Assembly: GCA_934047225.1 (NCBI GenBank)
Contig: OW203986.1
Location: forward strand, 27,531,221 to 27,595,220
DNA length: 64,000 nucleotides
From: Ypsolopha sequella
Lineage: Eukaryota; Arthropoda; Insecta; Lepidoptera; Ypsolophidae
Direction of reading: 5' to 3'
Part shown: positions 42,865-56,700 of the stretch, piece by piece
Layout of the letters: each line of letters begins with the position of its first letter
How positions within the stretch are numbered: position 1 is the stretch's first letter
Translations under genes and position numbers: made by a program
Notes under the pieces: model-generated
The model's database searches: none
Seen by the model: the letters and a program-made list of their open reading frames with translations, nothing else
What the model was told of the DNA's origin: nothing

Positions 42865-43556
42865 TAGCCGTCAATAGAAATTGTGGACTATGTAAACAAA
42901 GCGCCATGTTGTCTTTGTCTATGAATAGGTGAACTATCTAGAGATGGGTAAGTATGTGATTAAAATATGATAGGTGCTTAATTAGTTTTCTTTATTTGAT
43001 TCATCGCTAAAATATTCTGATGAATCGCTAGTCAAATCGCCCACGTTAATTACAAATGGTTCCGTCACAGCGTTGTTGGCCGTATCTATTATCCCATCCA
43101 GTTCTTTCATTTTTTCTTCTACTTTTAGGACATGAGCTACATATTTTAGAGCATCGCTGGAAGATCACACAGCTCTCGATAGAATCACACACACTTTTAT
43201 GTCAAAGATTATGAAGTAACGCTGTTAAAAAAAAATGACGGAATAAAATAACATCATGAATAAAATAGGTTTATATTCAAATAGATTCGTACATCACCAA
43301 TTTTCAAAGACAATACAGATTCGATGAGAAAAAAATATGACAGCAATCTCGGCGCAGTACAGAATTGACTATTGATTCTATGATTTTCCGTAATTAACTG
43401 GTGATTATTGAATATTTCATGATGAAATACAGTGAATAACTGGTAAGACTCGATGCTTCATGATTTGGAATAATGTTCAATGAGACTCCGTGACAGAACC
43501 TTGAGAAAAATTGAGAAAACGGTTTGTTTACATAGTCCACAATTTCTATTGACGGC
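42865..43556. mobile_element. TIR element of about 690 bp
   Basis: Ends GCCGTCAATAGAAATTGTGG and ACTATGTAAACAAA are complemented at 43521-43556. The two 34-bp terminal repeats match almost perfectly. A short coding stretch on the - strand lies inside (42982-43157). The superfamily is undetermined. Confidence 0.8.
42982..43157 (-). pseudogene. C-terminal coding fragment in TIR element
   Basis: After an acceptor-like CTTCCAG the frame runs DALKYVAHVLKVEEKMKEL, DGIIDTANNAVTEPFVIN, an acidic DLTSDSSEYFSDESN tail and a stop (TAA at 42982-42984). There is no ATG. It looks like the tail exon of a transposon-encoded protein, but I cannot name the family. Confidence 0.4.
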
Positions 43557-43859
43557 GACTTTATTAAAATGTAATATTTGACATGCCTCGTGTAACGTTC
43601 TCAGTTATAATGTATGGTCAAAAGAATTACTGATGTATTACTTACTGAAATTATCTTAGAGACCTTACAAAGAAATGCAAAGTTACATTGTAATCAAAAT
43701 AATAAATGATCTCATTTTTTTTTACGTAAAATATTTATATGCGTAGGTACCTATCAATCCGTATCGACAAAACAAGTTGAAAAAAAAACGTTAGGTGTCG
43801 TCGTGGGTCGAAGCTTGCACTTTTTTCGGCCTAGTCCTAGCCAAGTGTCTGGAGTGTAA

Positions 43860-44180
43860 CGTACGATAATTTTACAATAATTAGTAAATGCCTAAGTACC
43901 CTTCTAAAATTTTTGGAAAGTGAAGTGATTTCATTATATTATATACTATCAGGGTTTCAGGTAATGATGTTTCCTAGCAATGTTTTCAATCGAAAATCGG
44001 TTAAATGTACATTAACTTTTCCACTTTCAACATCTTTCAAGTTTTAAGGTGATATTTATAAGAATTATTGTTAATATTTTAAGTCTTTGTTTTCTTAATT
44101 CCTTACAAACGCATGTTAAATTGCATGTGTGTGTGTCATCTGATTTATATATGAATAAAAGATTTTTGTGATCAATCAAT
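43860..44180. other. Intergenic AT-rich DNA
   Basis: Nothing supported except a GAATAAAAG poly(A)-like signal near 44153. Confidence 0.4.
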
Positions 44181-44194
44181 GCTTATCCATAATC

Positions 44195-44690
44195 TTAGTT
44201 AAAACAGTAGACTAATAAACTACGAAGGAACGCTGTTCCCAGGACCAAGTGTTCTGTGCCTAGGACAAATTGCCAATGCAAATCACCCAAATTATAAAGG
44301 TCAAGTAAGGCTGGACTTTGCCCAAGAGTATCCAATTTATTACAGTAAATGGTACCAATATCATATGACTGCTGAATGCTTAGACAAGATAACACTGGAC
44401 CACTTTTAGGCGTATTTCCACAATCCACATACAGTCTGTTCTGCCATGGACGAATATTGTTCGTCTATGGTTCTGCCACGTTTGGTGGGGGAAGAATTTC
44501 ATACCTTGGCAGAGGGGAACGCCTGTTAAAGGCGTCTCCTTTGGTATATTCTCTAAGGCTGAATGACACTAACATACAAAAAAAGAAAATTCAAATTCAG
44601 CCGTTTCATCTGGCTTCTTTAAACGTGTCTCCGCACATTAATTCCGCTAAATAAAAATAGAAAGGCTGTTATGTTACAGAAGACGACTTC
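44195..44690. pseudogene. Decayed unidentified coding segment
   Basis: On the + strand stretches such as NYEGTLFPGPSVLCLGQIAN and GQVRLDFAQEYPIYYSKWYQ look protein-like, but the frame is broken near 44408 and again downstream. On the - strand a 77-codon frame overlaps. I recognise no family. It is probably a relic. Confidence 0.3.
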
Positions 44691-45482
44691 CTGGCTATGG
44701 AATGGAGTGAATAATTGATCAAAGTTTATATAAGCAAATTATTTTTAATGCAAAAGTTCAAAGTGTGCTCTCGTGGTTCATAGAACTTCGCAAATGTTAA
44801 TTTATTTTTATATTTTTTAAATTATTTTTGTTATATGTTCAGTCAGTTAATAAGTAAAAACATAGGTACTAGAATAAAAAATAAATAGCAGAGTTGATTT
44901 TCCTATGGCAACATTTCATTTACCCTTAGATATAAAAAACATAATTTATGAATTTATTGTCTATGGCTCTCGGCTGTATTCCTCATTGTAAATTTGTAGG
45001 CTAATGTTGGCCAGACAGTGATAATCCCTTAAAATAAGCAAAAAACCCCTACAGTCTGGACATAGGCCAATCCAAGCCCAACTCAAAATGTAACTTTGGC
45101 CCAGAGGTATATCGGATTTTTATCAAATATTTTCTTTAAAACGATTGGTAAGTGAATATATATTTAAAAAAGGCCACCCAAAGCCACAAAAAAGCTTTTC
45201 TTTAATGTCTAATGTATTATTTTAAGGATTTGCTTTATATTTTTCACGAAAAGTGGGCCATAGATTGACTGTACCAAACGATCTTTTGGCGAGTGGATGA
45301 CAGTGGCAGGAGGGCGCAGGTGTGAAACCAGGGATAGGATAGCAGCGTTTGTAGTTCCGATTTTAACCACGAACAGTCCACGCCAAAAGAGCCTTGTCTC
45401 ACTAGTCTTAGAGCACTTGGTCGTACTGTACCCGACACGGTGACCATACTCGGGCTGCAAAACTGCTCAGCGATGAAATGGC

Positions 45483-45515
45483 ACGACCCGTAATTCATGT
45501 ACATTACGGGTCGTA
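45483..45515. repeat. Small palindrome
   Basis: ACGACCCGTAAT and ATTACGGGTCGT flank an 8-base loop (TCATGTAC). Confidence 0.8.
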
Positions 45516-45727
45516 CGTTAACACGCAGTACTAGTTTTACTCGCTCAACGGGCAGTACGGACTAATAAAATAATGTTGGAAGCCAAGATGTCTTCGAAAC
45601 TTCAAATTACGCTGCTGTTGATTCTTTGATTTTCATTAAGGCCCGTACCGATTTTGTACAAGCCGTGTTCCTGTGCGAATTCTGTGAGAGTGTAGAAGTC
45701 TGATACGGTACTGTAGCGGTTATAAGG

Positions 45728-46316
45728 CTAGCAAAGCCAGCGTTCGTAACTGTACATAAAAGTATATTTAAAAATTTGGAGGCGGCGAAGGAGCGCCATC
45801 AGCATCTGAGCGTGCGGTAAGGAAGAGACAGCCAGTAAGGACGTATGTGACAAATTGCACGGGGTGTCAGTCAGGTGCCGCGCCCGTATTCCTGACTTCT
45901 GACACATAAACTGGTTCAGTGAAGGGAAGTTTGAGCTCGTCGCAATCAGGGATGCTTTTCGTCTTATGTCTTCGGTTGCGGAGCAGTGGAGTAGCACATG
46001 TTCCACTGACTCGTCCTCTAGAAGGCACCCTCTGCATAGAGGGCTATCGGTGCCACCTGTGGTGAAAAGGTGCTTGTTTAGGTTGCATTGTCCAGTTATG
46101 ATACCTACCATGTCACGTAGGTCGGACCGTTTTAAGTTTTAATAAGTATCTTGTTACCTTACCATTCGACTGCGGTATCATTAGTTTTGACAGCCGGCAG
46201 TCGTTTCGTTCTGTCCATGTTTTGTTGTGTACACTCAGAGTGTGTTTTCGCAGTTCACCCCTGATTGCTTCTGCCGATGGTCGACACAGATTAGTACCCT
46301 GTGTCGTTATTCCCAT
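45728..46316 (-). pseudogene. LINE RNase H/zinc-knuckle C-terminus, frameshifted
   Basis: The - strand frame at 46316-46113 (LRKHTLSVHNKTWTERNDCR) continues after a frame break at 46111-45728 as GIITGQCNLNKHLFTTGGTD, SPLCRGCLLEDESVEHVLLH C. The C-x2-C...H-x4-C-like module (CRGC, EHVLLHC) is typical of the extreme C-terminus of R1/jockey-group ORF2 proteins after RNase H. It is truncated at its 5' side. Confidence 0.82.
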
Positions 46317-46523
46317 ATGGGTGATTTATCTATAAATAACACATGAACTTTTGGCTTTAACGAAACAAAACGTTTGTTCTATTTTTAGTTCTGCGGAAAT
46401 AATTACATGCGCAAGTAGACTTTCTTTTATACTTGACTAGCCATATGAGTGTAAAAACATATTTATGGTCTAAATACCTACACTGTGGTCTAAGTACCTG
46501 TATTATACTAGATTTTACTAGAT

Positions 46524-46679
46524 AGACTGAAGGCTTTAATTTTAGTTTTAGTGCTGTCAAAACTTGAAATTTTCCAAAGTAATTTAACTTCTAACCCTAA
46601 CAGTTAAGGACTATTTTGCAATGAAGAAAATTTAGTTTTGACAGCACTAAAACTAAAATTAAAGCCTTCAGAATCGGCT
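46524..46679. mobile_element. 156-bp MITE, AGCCTTCAG ends
   Basis: CTGAAGGCTTTAATTTTAGT and GTGCTGTCAAAAC at the left are complemented by GTTTTGACAGCAC and TTAAAGCCTTCAG at the right. The left/right end sequence also occurs alone in the ACOX 3' UTR at 7798-7838. Confidence 0.85.
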
Positions 46680-47300
46680 ATACTGTTTCTTGAAAATCAC
46701 TAAAACCAGGTATCGAATTTCAAAAGCTGGATTCGTTCGTCCCGCCGAAAAAGAGTGATTGATTAATTATAATTACCCACTTCTAGTTACATCAGTACAG
46801 TACGTAGGTACTGTACCATATAATTCGTTGAGGTGAAAACACAGCCAGTAATGCCTTAGCGCATGGTCTAAGTGTACAGCCAATAACGTACGCCCCCGGA
46901 ATTCATGTCCATGAATAACAGGCCGTGCATTACTGGGTTGTGTGAATATCACACTCAGCTATCGTTGGTAAGTCGGTTATGTAAATAAACCCACATGGAC
47001 TTCATGACCGATCATTGAAGTGACCAACCACCATAGTCCATACCATGATGGTCTGTAGTAGCCTGAAGTTAGCTGCACAATCACGTTTGACAGCTAATTT
47101 TTTCAAACGTTTTTTTATGTTTGTTGAGGGTCGTGCGTGACTAGAGATGAGCGGTGGATAAATACTCAAATTGTATTTACAGAGTTTTTACCCGTTTTTG
47201 AATAAACACTCAATTTTTATCCGTTTTCACTGAGTAAAAACTCAAAACGTAGGAAAAATACTATTTTTTACTTTAAATTACACTGATCTGTGTATCCGAG
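46680..47300. other. Region upstream of ZAD gene
   Basis: It contains an imperfect inverted repeat at 46831-46960 (ACACAGCCAGTAATGC with GCATTACTGGGTTGTGT). No coding block is seen. Confidence 0.45.
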
Positions 47301-47317
47301 CACCATTTTCCGTTTGT

Positions 47318-47343
47318 TCAGTCAGAGTTTTGTTTGAAAAGTG
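47318..47343 (+). promoter_or_regulatory. Candidate initiator and 5' UTR exon of ZAD gene
   Basis: TCAGTC at 47318 matches the arthropod initiator consensus. It is followed at 47344 by a GTGAGT donor. Splicing to the acceptor before 47730 would give a short leader exon. Inference from motifs only. Confidence 0.35.
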
Positions 47344-47732
47344 GTGAGTTAATTGTTTTTAGGGTTCAGTGATAGTGATACAGGAGGTCCGTCTACACCA
47401 CAAAAAAGCTAAAAAGGGGAAACATATAAAGCAAAAATATCGAGAACAGTGTGAAAGCAAAGGAGGGGTGTTTTTCCATAAATACGGCAATTTGAAACTT
47501 TTAACTCAAAATTTTACAACAACCAACCAAAACCAAAGAGTACATTATTTTTTATTATGACAACACTGAACCAACTTTTGCTTTTGTATTTTGTTTTGTA
47601 TTGTATTGTATTTATTGGAAAACGAAAATGTTAGATTTTGTTCATAAACATTGAAATAAAATTGCTAATCTCTTGGTTATGTCAAGAACTTATAAGTAAT
47701 ATAATTATTGTCACAAATATTAACTTCAGGAA

Positions 47733-50700
47733 ATGGGAACCCATAACAAAATTTGTCGAGCTTGCCTAAATACTAAAGAATCCTTTACATACTTGCTTCA
47801 CCATAATGTTTCTCTTGAAATGTATTGGTTTTGCACTTCAGTGGAGGTAAGTAAATGAGATCAATATAACGCTACACAAGAACGACCTTACAAGTTTCTG
47901 CCTAAGAAGGAAATAAAGTAGGTATATAGCGGCGGTAGCTCAGGGATCTCAATCTTGAGATCCAGGTTCGATCCCAGGTTGGGTATGCCATAGATTTACA
48001 TGGAAAATGATACCAAAAAATTACTATGACATTTCTATTAGATTTACTATTTTACTTAATATTTTGGACAATCCTGCATATAACTACTAAATAGGTACAA
48101 CAAAGAAAATCAATACATTACCGGTAAAAACTTTTTTTTGGGCCGATTAATATGAGAAATTGGGCAAAATGTGGTTCAAAACATTCTAATGACAAAAACA
48201 TATTTACCTGTGAAATGTGTGATTATTTGGGTTATTTCTTCTTGTCACAACCCATTGCACAAGATAAACCAATCACTATTTATCTATTTAGTTACATATT
48301 ATTTAAATATTATTATAAAATCCGCAATTACACCCAAGCAAGCAGGACGCTATGGGCACTTACTTGAAAAAACATTGATATAGTGGTTCTTTGTCGTGCA
48401 TCTCTTTCTCTCTTGCAAGGTATTCTTAAAGGTAGGACATCTCTTTTCCACGCTATGAACGTCTTTTAAGCGCAGCAAATCCTATGTCTACAGGGCATGC
48501 AACAATGAGTTTTTCAGAATTGATGTCTTATTTGTTATTACTTGCTGAACGGTGAAGAAAACACGAAAGAAAACCTGCATGCCTTAAAAAGCGTGTATTT
48601 ATGCCCAAAGTATGGCTATAGGGCTCACCACCCAACACGTTGGGATGTAATAATCTACTGTGAAATGTGGGTATACTGAGTCTGAACTGTGACTTGCATT
48701 TCACACTTGGAACACCTCTGACATCCCCTCTGGGATTCCTGTCATGATGATATATTATTATAAAGTATATAATTATAGTATGCGACATGATGGGAGTGCA
48801 GATGAGTACATACAATCACCCACACTCCCGCCGCATTTGCGTAATATACCTAATTCTAAATTCGTAGAGGGGGCGATGAGTCCTGCACTGATTCTCGGTA
48901 ATCGTGAATATTGTGCACTTCCCCAGGTCAGTTAGTCCAGCCAGGACAACTCCTTTACCTAATATTTCACAAATTAATGGATATTCTGTGTTCAAAAAAC
49001 CATACTGTACTTGAACTTTTTGATCAATTTTCAGGTAGACCCAAATGATGAATTACCCAGATATATCTGTGATGGCTGCTTCAATCTCTTAAACAAGTTT
49101 TGTAACTTTAGACAGACATGTATTGAAACAAACAATACACTCACATCTCTATATCTAAATAAGCTTTTAGAATATCAGCCAAAACAGGAGATTATTGAGA
49201 CAGACTCTGATGCTAAAAGATCGGATGAATTATTTAATGCAACAGAGTTAGAACCTCAAGTAAAAACCAAACATGAGTTCTGTGAAGATGGAAGTACTGA
49301 TAATGGTATGTTTTCCAAGATTATTTTTATTTTTATTATTATAATTCTTTGATTGACATTAAATAGGGGTTTGGCCTGTCACTGTAGTAATAGTTGATAG
49401 CGGTAATTCCGCAAGTAGTTTATAATAATATCCAACATTTCATTCCCTTAAGTGTCCCTAAAAATTTCTCCCCTTTTGAAACTAAAGTTACTCCGCACAA
49501 TCTCTACTTTTGCCGATCATCAACTATGCTGATGTCTGTTTCCTAGTTGCTAGTTAGAAGCTGCTTGGAAAATTTGAACATTTACAAAATCTGAGAATCA
49601 GGTTTATCTATGGACTAAGGAAATATAATTGATCACGTATCAGTATTGTGAACAGTTAAATGGCTTCCCATTAAACAGCGTCAGTATGTTCATATCCTCT
49701 GTTTTAAAGAGTCCCACTTCTCCTCCATACCTCTGCGATCGTTATGAGTATATCTTCCTTGAAGGCAAGGAAGTCAGGTCTCACACCATCTCACTTTTAT
49801 AAACACTTTCTCATAACACCAGGGCATATGGAAACTCTTTTACTGTCAAGTCCATCAAAGTGTGGAACTTTCACACACTATCAGGGATAGCCTCTCCATG
49901 GTGTATTCAAAAAGAAAATAAATAAGCCATAGACAAACTACCCCAAAGATAGCTATTGTTCAATTTTAAGCGTACAATTAATTCAAGTAATAGGGTCTCA
50001 TTTGGTACCCTTCGTTAACAGAACCCTAAAAAGAAGTTATTTGTGTATGTCAACAACAGATATATCACTACATGCTTAGATGAGAGTCTGTGCTCTACCA
50101 ACTGAGGTCTGTTTGTTTGGTACTGAAATATAGAGTCATCGACATCTATTCTGGCATTATTTCATACTTGCAGTATCTGTTGATTCACATTTAGGTCATT
50201 CAACATTTTTACCCACACTACTTTTTGGGTCTTTGCCAGTATTGAATCACAAAATTTACAATTTGGCTTTTGTCTTTTCGAAAATGGTTTTGTTCGTTAA
50301 CTAGATAATAATGTAAAATCTCGAAATAAAAAAATAAAAGTAATTCTCTGTAATTTTCAACAAATTTATGGTAACTCAGAAGATGAGTTTGTCCCCGAGT
50401 TACTAAGAAAAACAGTGTTGTCAACTGAGTTACACCCTAGTTTAGGTAAAAATTACAATAATTATGAAATATTGATTTTTTGATTCGAAAGACATTCAAT
50501 GATCTGTTTATTTAATTTTCTTATATTTAGCAAAAAAGATACGCGTTAGACTTGCTTTTTTAAAGGAATAAGCAGTGTGGGTAAAAAAGTTGATTGACCC
50601 ATTTATTAATAATTATTGCTTGAGAATCTGTGATGTATAGTCGAGTGACTAAACCTGCTAAATAAGTGCCAAAGATTTTATGTTAAAAATTTGCTTGTTT

Positions 50701-53700
50701 TGTATTTCAGATTTCTATAATGAGACGAATATTAATGAAGAAACAGACATTATATTGGAAAAAAGGTAACACATTAAGTTTTATGGCAAACCATACAAAA
50801 AAAATACAGTGCAATTCAGAACCTCCTCCTTTTTTAAAGTTGGTCAATAATAAAACCCGTACGTATGGCTTGAAAGCATGAATGTAGTTATTTAGACCAA
50901 AACTATGTCAAAAGGCATACCTACTCCTTGTCGTTGGGAACTGAGATGGAATAATAATTGACAAGATGGAATATGGCATGTCAGGTGTCAGCATCAGCAG
51001 CCTTCAAGTCTAGGATGCTGGTTTTGCTTGTTCGGTACCAGTGATTGGATTTAAGAACAGACATCATAACGCGACCAACTTAGTTGAGGGCGTGGCCAAA
51101 TGTCATGCTGTTTCATTTCGCTACAAGGTGCACGCTCCATGAAACTTGCGAGGACAATACAATCGCGCCAATTTCGTTGCGGGTGCGAAATTGAAAATTT
51201 ATTTCAGGAGAAACCTGATTTTGGCAAGACTGGACGTTTTCTAACATTACTTTTGGTTATTATTAATCTAGATAACAGTTTTAACCTGTATTAATTTTTT
51301 GATTTTATCTAAAACAATAAAAGCACATTCGGCTACACTTTTGGTAAAAAACTGTTTAACGTTTACTTATTTTAGGGGTTTGTTGTTTAGATATTACTCA
51401 AATTTCTTGACTTAAATATAGATCTAGATATGTAATGTTAATGGACTCAGCCTAAAAATAGACACCCCACAATTTGGTGACAGCGTTTGTATGCGCAGGA
51501 TGGCGCCTCTTAAGGGTCGGTTGCGCCAAACATGCTTTCGCGTTTGGACAATTTAACATATTAAAACAAAATATTTTTAACAAACAAAATAGTTAAGAAG
51601 TTGAACTACATTATAATTTTTCAAATTTGACACAAGTATCACAATCATCGAAAAAAAAACCGGAAAGATCACTAAAATCACGTAATTTGGCGTTGCAAAC
51701 AGAAAAAAAAAAGTTTTTTTTGTTCCAAATTGAATTTTTTTTTTGCATAAAGATATCAAAGTACCTTATTCACATTTCTTTTTCCTTTCGATATTTAAAA
51801 AGAAATACACAAACATTCAAATTCTTTTTGCGTAATTTTTCTGTACAGGAAAAATGTAGAATGTTCGAGTATTTCTTTTAAAATAACAAAAGGAAATACA
51901 AAATAAAAAAATCTGTAAAGGCTACTTTCATTTCTTTATATTATTTATATAAAAAAATATTTTATTTTGTAGTTAGAATAGTAGACTGATCAACTAGTTC
52001 CAAAGCCAAATTAAGTTTTCCGTGATTTTACTGATCTTTCCGATTTTTTTTCTCGGTGGTTGTGATACTTGTGTCAAATCTGAAAAATTATAATGTAGTT
52101 CAACTTCTTAACTACTTACACAAATTTTATTCGTTGAAAATATTTTGTTTTAGTAAGCTAAATTGTCCAAACGCGATAGCATGTTTGGCGCAACCGACCC
52201 TTAAGTGGATTTATTAAATCCGAAGGAGCATCACGGATATGCTTTCGATTAGTAACCCAGTAGTAACTTGGGCTTTAAATAAACCAATTATTACGCTACC
52301 TTACCAGAACCAAAATATATCAGAGTTTTTCTAGATATTTGTCAAATTATGATCACCTGTTATAGTTTAAACTTATATGAGTGTCTATCTTGTCATAAAT
52401 AAATTAATGTCTATTTTTTTTTAGCTTTGTAACAAAGAGGTGTGGTTCAACACAAATCAAGGGGAAAACTGATCTTTTTACTGATCTTTTACTGACTTTT
52501 ACTTTTACTGATCTTTCCGATTTTTTTTCTCGGTGGTTGTGATACTTGTGTCAAATCTGAAAAATTATAATGTAGTTCAACTTCTTAACTACTTACACAA
52601 ATTTTATTCGTTGAAAATATTTTGTTTTAGTAAGCTAAATTGTCCAAACGCGATAGCATGTTTGGCGCAACCGACCCTTAAGTGGATTTATTAAATCCGA
52701 AGGAGCATCACGGATATGCTTTCGATTAGTAACCCAGTAGTAACTTGGGCTTTAAATAAACCAATTATTACACTACCTTACCAGAACCAAAATATATCAG
52801 AGTTTTTCTAGATATTTGTCAAATTATGATCACCTGTTATAGTTTAAACTTATATGAGTGTCTATCTTGTCATAAATAAATTAATGTCTATTTTTTTTTA
52901 GCTTTGTAACAAAGAGGTGTGGTTCAACACAAATCAAGGGGAAAATAGAAAGAAAGTTCTTGACATGTGAGAAATGCGATAGACGATTTGTGAATGCTGA
53001 TAGATTTGAGGCACACAAAGGAACGCATGAGGGAAAACCAGTAAGTACCTATCGTCGCAATAAAATAGGAATACCCGGTATAGAGTTATACAACTATATC
53101 TTGGGAAATGGAAAAGTTAAGGCGATTTGCGAAAAAAATACGGGTGTTTCTCTTCTGTGTATTTCATAAAATACACGGAAAATTATAATCAGTTTCTGGT
53201 ATATGTATGTATTTTGAGTATATAATCTAGGGATTTGATTTTGGAAAACATGGTTGGATAAATTTTCCTCGATAGAAATAATTGTTGAAATGAGGTGTTC
53301 TAACACACTTTTTCTCCTAGTTTAACGAGTAGCAGCCATTTTCAGAACTCAAACATTAGTATATTACGATACGAGAGCGATGAAACGTTTTCTGACGAGT
53401 GTGAGTTTGCGGCACGAGCCGAAGTTCTCGCACGAGTTTCGTATAATTTTCTACGGCACAAGTGCGGAAAATGCCGACTTTACGCACGCGGTCATTTTCC
53501 GCACAGTGTGCTATAAATTTTATTAGAGGGTTTCAACAATATCTAGATATTTGATTTTGGAAATTTTGCTAGCTAGTTTAGTTTTTTTAATAAAAATATA
53601 AAACCAACTTTTTTCCCTTTTGCCCTGAAACCGCCCCTCTCGCATTGCGCGATTTTTCGCTTCGAGTGACAGTGACAAAAATAAAGTTCGCATAGCCTCT

Positions 53701-56700
53701 TAACGTACCATTATTCTATTTTCCGAGGGAAATAGCCATGTACACCGCGACTAGTTTGGTGAAAGGCGCGGGGACCGAGTCTCTAGCTAGAGGCTTTACA
53801 CTAGTCACAAATTTCTCGGAAAGTCCGTCATTTACTTTTAAGTTGAACATAGGCATTGGTTTAGTTTGTAAAATAGTCGTTTAATGGAAAGTAAGTAAAA
53901 TAAATGCAGTTTGCAAGAAAAAGTTTGAATATCTTGAACTGTCGCAAAGTCTGAAGACTGTCGCCCATTTTACATGTGCTACCACGTACTTGGTAGCTGA
54001 AAGCAAAAAAACAATTCAATTAAAATACGATTTGGTCTATGAACATTGCAATACAAATAAAAATAGTAAAACAAAAAAAAAAGATACGTGCACACGCCAA
54101 TATAATAAAAGGTACCCTGTGGGCCGCGCGGTGGTAAGCGGCCCAAACAACCACTTCACCATGCCACAAAATAGATACTACCAGAAGGCCGACTCGACGA
54201 CGGACTGAGCGAAAACAGACGCACACATGCATAGACGCGTACGTACGATGATCTCGGAAGAGTTTCGTATTGGCATTCACCCGAGTATCTCCGAGATCGT
54301 CGTACGTACGCGTCTATGTGTGCGTGCGCCTGTTTTCGCTAGTTATTCGGAGTAAACATTCTGTAAGTGGTTATTTTGTGACCACGCGGTCGCGGTGCGG
54401 CACATACTGGCGCGCAGAGTTGCATCAGGTGAAAAGGGGTTAAAAAGGTACCTAAAGATTGCGACTTTACGTTATCTCTACTCTAGTATCAAAACAAATC
54501 ACAATCAATTTTTGCGTGAGCATAACGCTCATAGCTCGCCTTCTCACGGGTTAGAGAATTCAGACTACGAATAAACTAGGCATAATCTTGGTTTTAGACG
54601 GCCGGCCTTTGGTCTTGTGGTTCGAACGTCTCGACCTCGAATCCGGAGGTCGCGGGTTCAAATCCGTAATCCATATTTGTGTCCAGTCTGCGTGCTTCGG
54701 AAGCAGGACGTTAAACGGCAGGTCCATATTCGCGACACTAGTACGGCGATACGGCTCACCAGTCACCACCAATCAAGTTGGGAGATAAGACGTGGGTGTA
54801 AGACTGCGACCTGTGACTTGCAGTTCACAATCTGTACCCGGAAACACCTGTGACACCGTCTAGGGAATTCATGTCGTGAAGGACGATATACGGATGACGG
54901 AGAATAGGCTCTTCGGAATCCTCAGAAATAAAACCTGTAGTTTTAGATTCGAAACATGTCGCGTATCACGGGATAAATATGTACAGTACCCGGCAGTAAT
55001 GCACATCGGCTATCTTCGGTTTCGTAGAGCACCATCTCTGTCACCGGACTCTTCGTGCGACAGAGATGACGCTACGATACGATGTGCATTATTTACTGCT
55101 GGGACCTGCGGGTCTACCGCGTAATTCTGATTTTCATCAACATCAACTTGAGATTGAAATTTGACGTGCGTCCAAAAGAGATGGCATGTTAGGTGGGCGT
55201 CGTCGCACGCACGTTAAATTTCAATCTCAAGTTGATGTTGATGAAAATCAGAATTACGCGGTAGACCCGCAGTACTTTGTTCGAAAATACGATTTACTCG
55301 CACATTTAATAATGTCTGTGGATTTACTAAACGTGACGTCGATGATGGACCGTATTTTTTTCCCGGGTTTCCAGGTACATGCATGCCAAATTTCAGTTAT
55401 AACACAGACCATCACATGACACACACAAACTCTTTTCTGTAAGGATTTTCGTTTTTGTCCGAAAACCTAAAAATACAAATTTAATTATAATATAATAAGA
55501 TCCCGTGCAATGTGTTCTATTGCAGATGATCATACAGTGCAATATCTGTCACAAAATATTCAAGAAATGGCAAAGCCTCGCCCGTCACAAGGTCGATCAT
55601 CATATGGTGACCAGCCTGGAACAACTGCGATGTCCCACTTGTGGAAAGCTCTACAGTACCAAAATGAGTCTAAGACAACACCAGGCCTTACATTTGAGGA
55701 CCAAGCGGTGGATGTGCGACCTTTGCGGTAATGAATTCAAGTCACAGAAAACTTTGAAGGTGCATTGTTTTAGTTTCTATGTCTTATGAAGAAAAATATA
55801 CAGCCTCTATGCTAGCGACTGCGTAAAATGTCTGTAGAAAAAATTGTACAGCGCCCCTAGCGGTTTACGAGAAGAACCAGAATTGGTAATACAAAATACT
55901 TTACGCAGTCGCGTGTATCGAATCCCAAACTCATGGTTTGTTTTGCTTGTCGTTGTCCCAAATAGCCGCAATACATCTCTTTTTTTGGCAAAAAATGACT
56001 CACCTTGTATTGGTTTCGGCTTTTACTTCATTTAAGGGGAATACCATCGCCAAATTAGCAGCTCGATATTTGTCACTACAAATATCAACGGAAACGACAT
56101 TGAAATAACGTTTATATCAGCGCGCAATGCATAGTGGCTGTTATGACGCTCGCTGCGTCCTTGATAGGGCGAAATAGGAGAAAATTATACTTTTCACTTG
56201 AACGTGATTACTCGATTGAATAATCTTATGTTATGTTTATAGCTATAAAGTTTATCTATTTATCAAAGCATAGATGAATTCAATCGGCCAAGCCACTCAG
56301 GAGTAGTAGGGAATTTGAGGTCAAAAAACAACATTCAGTAAAAAAAAAATTCATGTAGAAGTTTTGGTGGTATGAAAAAGAAAAATGTTGCATATGTTGT
56401 CTAAGAGTTGATTATTCATAATACATTTTTTCATTATTTTTGGTTTGGTCATAAACGAGGAGTAGGCTTTAGAAAGTACCCATTTGGCAATAGTAAGGCC
56501 CTTAATGTGTCGATTTATTATTACGTTTATCAAGGCCATTTGTTTTAACTAGTAGACTTTCATTTCTCTCGATCCCTTAGCGGATGTTAACGTTATACAA
56601 CCAACCTACAGACCAAAAAACGGACATTTTAGTTACATTGATTTCTAAGTAATTCCATGCAAAATTCTAAATGTTTACCCTCCAAGTTAGAAGTCCGGAC

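Noticed and set aside
45209..45504. 83-86 codon - strand frames
   Set aside because: No family recognised and no catalytic motif; adjacent to a LINE relic but not demonstrably part of it.
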